From: Cellulomonas rhizosphaerae
Lineage (GTDB): Bacteria > Actinomycetota > Actinomycetes > Actinomycetales > Cellulomonadaceae
Direction: 5' to 3'
Length of the DNA stretch: 64,000 bases
Assembly: GCF_003470205.1 (NCBI RefSeq)
Contig: NZ_QWKP01000222.1
Coordinates: 1-64,000 of the forward strand
The notes under the pieces are model-generated. The model saw only the letters and a program-made list of their open reading frames with translations. It was not told the origin of the DNA and ran no database searches. The position numbers and the translations under genes are program-made. Positions 63,553 to 64,000 of the stretch are shown one piece after another (position 1 is the stretch's first letter; every line of letters starts with the position of its first letter).

Positions 63553-64000
63553 TCAGAGGGTCACCGTCGTCCCGACGAGCACCAGCTCGGAGGTGTGCGA
63601 CCCCTCGATCCCGACGCCCGTCGGACGGGCGCGGAACCCGGGCAGGTCGGCCAACCCGTCGCTGCCGTCGGTCACGCGCACCTCGACCGGATCCGCCGTC
63701 GCCAGGGTCAGCGTCACGTGGACGCCGTCGGCCGGGGGCGCGTTGAAGACGACGTCGAACGTGCCGTCGGTGACCGGCACGTCGCGCCCCTCGACCGTCG
63801 CCGTCCGCACGCCGGACGCGGTCAGCCCCACGAGCCGCACCGCGCGCTTCGGCGTGACGGTGAAGCTCACCGCGCTGCCCGTGCGCGTGACGTCGCCCAC
63901 GACCGGCGCGGGCAGGTCGGCGGCCTCGGCCGGGCCCGTCGCCTCGTCCGCGGTCAGCATCGGGAACTTCGCCGACAGGTCCTCGTGCCCCGTGACGAAC
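63553..64000 (-). CDS. C-terminal part of a probable M28 family metallopeptidase (runs off the right edge)
   Basis: The frame is open to the window edge, so only about 149 C-terminal residues are seen. They form a beta-rich domain (VGLTASGVRTATVEGRDVPV) ending GLADLPGFRARPTGVGIEGS then HTSELVLV, a tail I associate with actinobacterial M28 aminopeptidase-like proteins. The catalytic domain lies outside the window, so the call rests on this tail only. Confidence 0.6.
   Translation of the reverse strand, partial: FVTGHEDLSAKFPMLTADEATGPAEAADLPAPVVGDVTRTGSAVSFTVTPKRAVRLVGLTASGVRTATVEGRDVPVTDGTFDVVFNAPPADGVHVTLTLATADPVEVRVTDGSDGLADLPGFRARPTGVGIEGSHTSELVLVGTTVTL

Overview
The window is a GC-rich (roughly 72-75 %) actinobacterial chromosome segment. 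Dense genes, many GTG starts, 4-bp ATGA/GTGA stop-start overlaps, a polyphosphate glucokinase, a BldC-type regulator and a PucR-type regulator next to fabD all point to Actinomycetota. The maltose/amylase genes and the small membrane proteins suggest a Cellulomonas-like member of the Micrococcales, but that rank is inference. From memory, much of 0.7-37 kb follows the order of Mycobacterium tuberculosis Rv2221c-Rv2245 (glnE, glnA2, panB, phosphatase/zinc ribbon/Nif3, AhpE, DUF3052, aceE, PucR regulator, fab genes), so most of the window is conserved core chromosome.

Layout. 0-12.6 kb: tail of an AI-2E family transporter; glnE and glnA2 (nitrogen); an AbiEi/DUF559-like gene bracketed by two long palindromes; nadE-panB-EEP phosphatase (NAD and CoA cofactors); YitT membrane protein; map-ppgK. 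12.6-18.1 kb: a YhgE/Pip membrane protein with a degenerate ABC ATPase, small DUF6191 and VOC proteins, three GNAT acetyltransferases. 18.1-20.7 kb: a looser, accessory-looking stretch (ion channel, DUF2716, a possible insertion-sequence end remnant, tiny ORFs) ending at rnpB. 21-28 kb: LuxR-HTH protein, tautomerase, YaaA, SLC13-like permease, phosphatase/zinc-ribbon/Nif3 operon, MOSC protein, tRNA-Val, peroxiredoxin and DUF3052.

28.5-37.1 kb: aceE with a strong terminator, a TPR-like protein, then the fatty-acid cluster fasR-fabD-fabH-acpP-fabF. Two matching CTTTGT-N9-ACAA sites, at fasR and at fabD, are candidate FasR operators. 37-52.5 kb: DUF3145, def, bldC, tRNA-CAT, rtcB, small proteins, tRNA-Asn, a GH3 glycosidase, a PAP2 protein with a possible coupled leader ORF, a transglutaminase-like protein, dnaG and dgt. 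52.5-62.8 kb: a maltose/maltodextrin regulon (malE, malF, malG, cytoplasmic GH13, LacI-type malR, second GH13, secreted alpha-amylase). TTGCAA-containing palindromes lie in front of malE/malR and of the amylase; no MalK-type ATPase is present. 62.8-64 kb: a DHFR-like protein and the C-terminus of a probable M28 peptidase.

Patterns across the window. (1) At least thirteen genes have a TAnnnT -10 box exactly 6-7 nt before the start codon and no ribosome-binding site, so they are predicted to be leaderless. (2) Four copies of a palindrome family share the core ACACGCCG-N9-CGGCGTGT; all are intergenic. (3) Perfect hairpins sit directly after the two carrier proteins expected in excess, ACP and maltose-binding protein.
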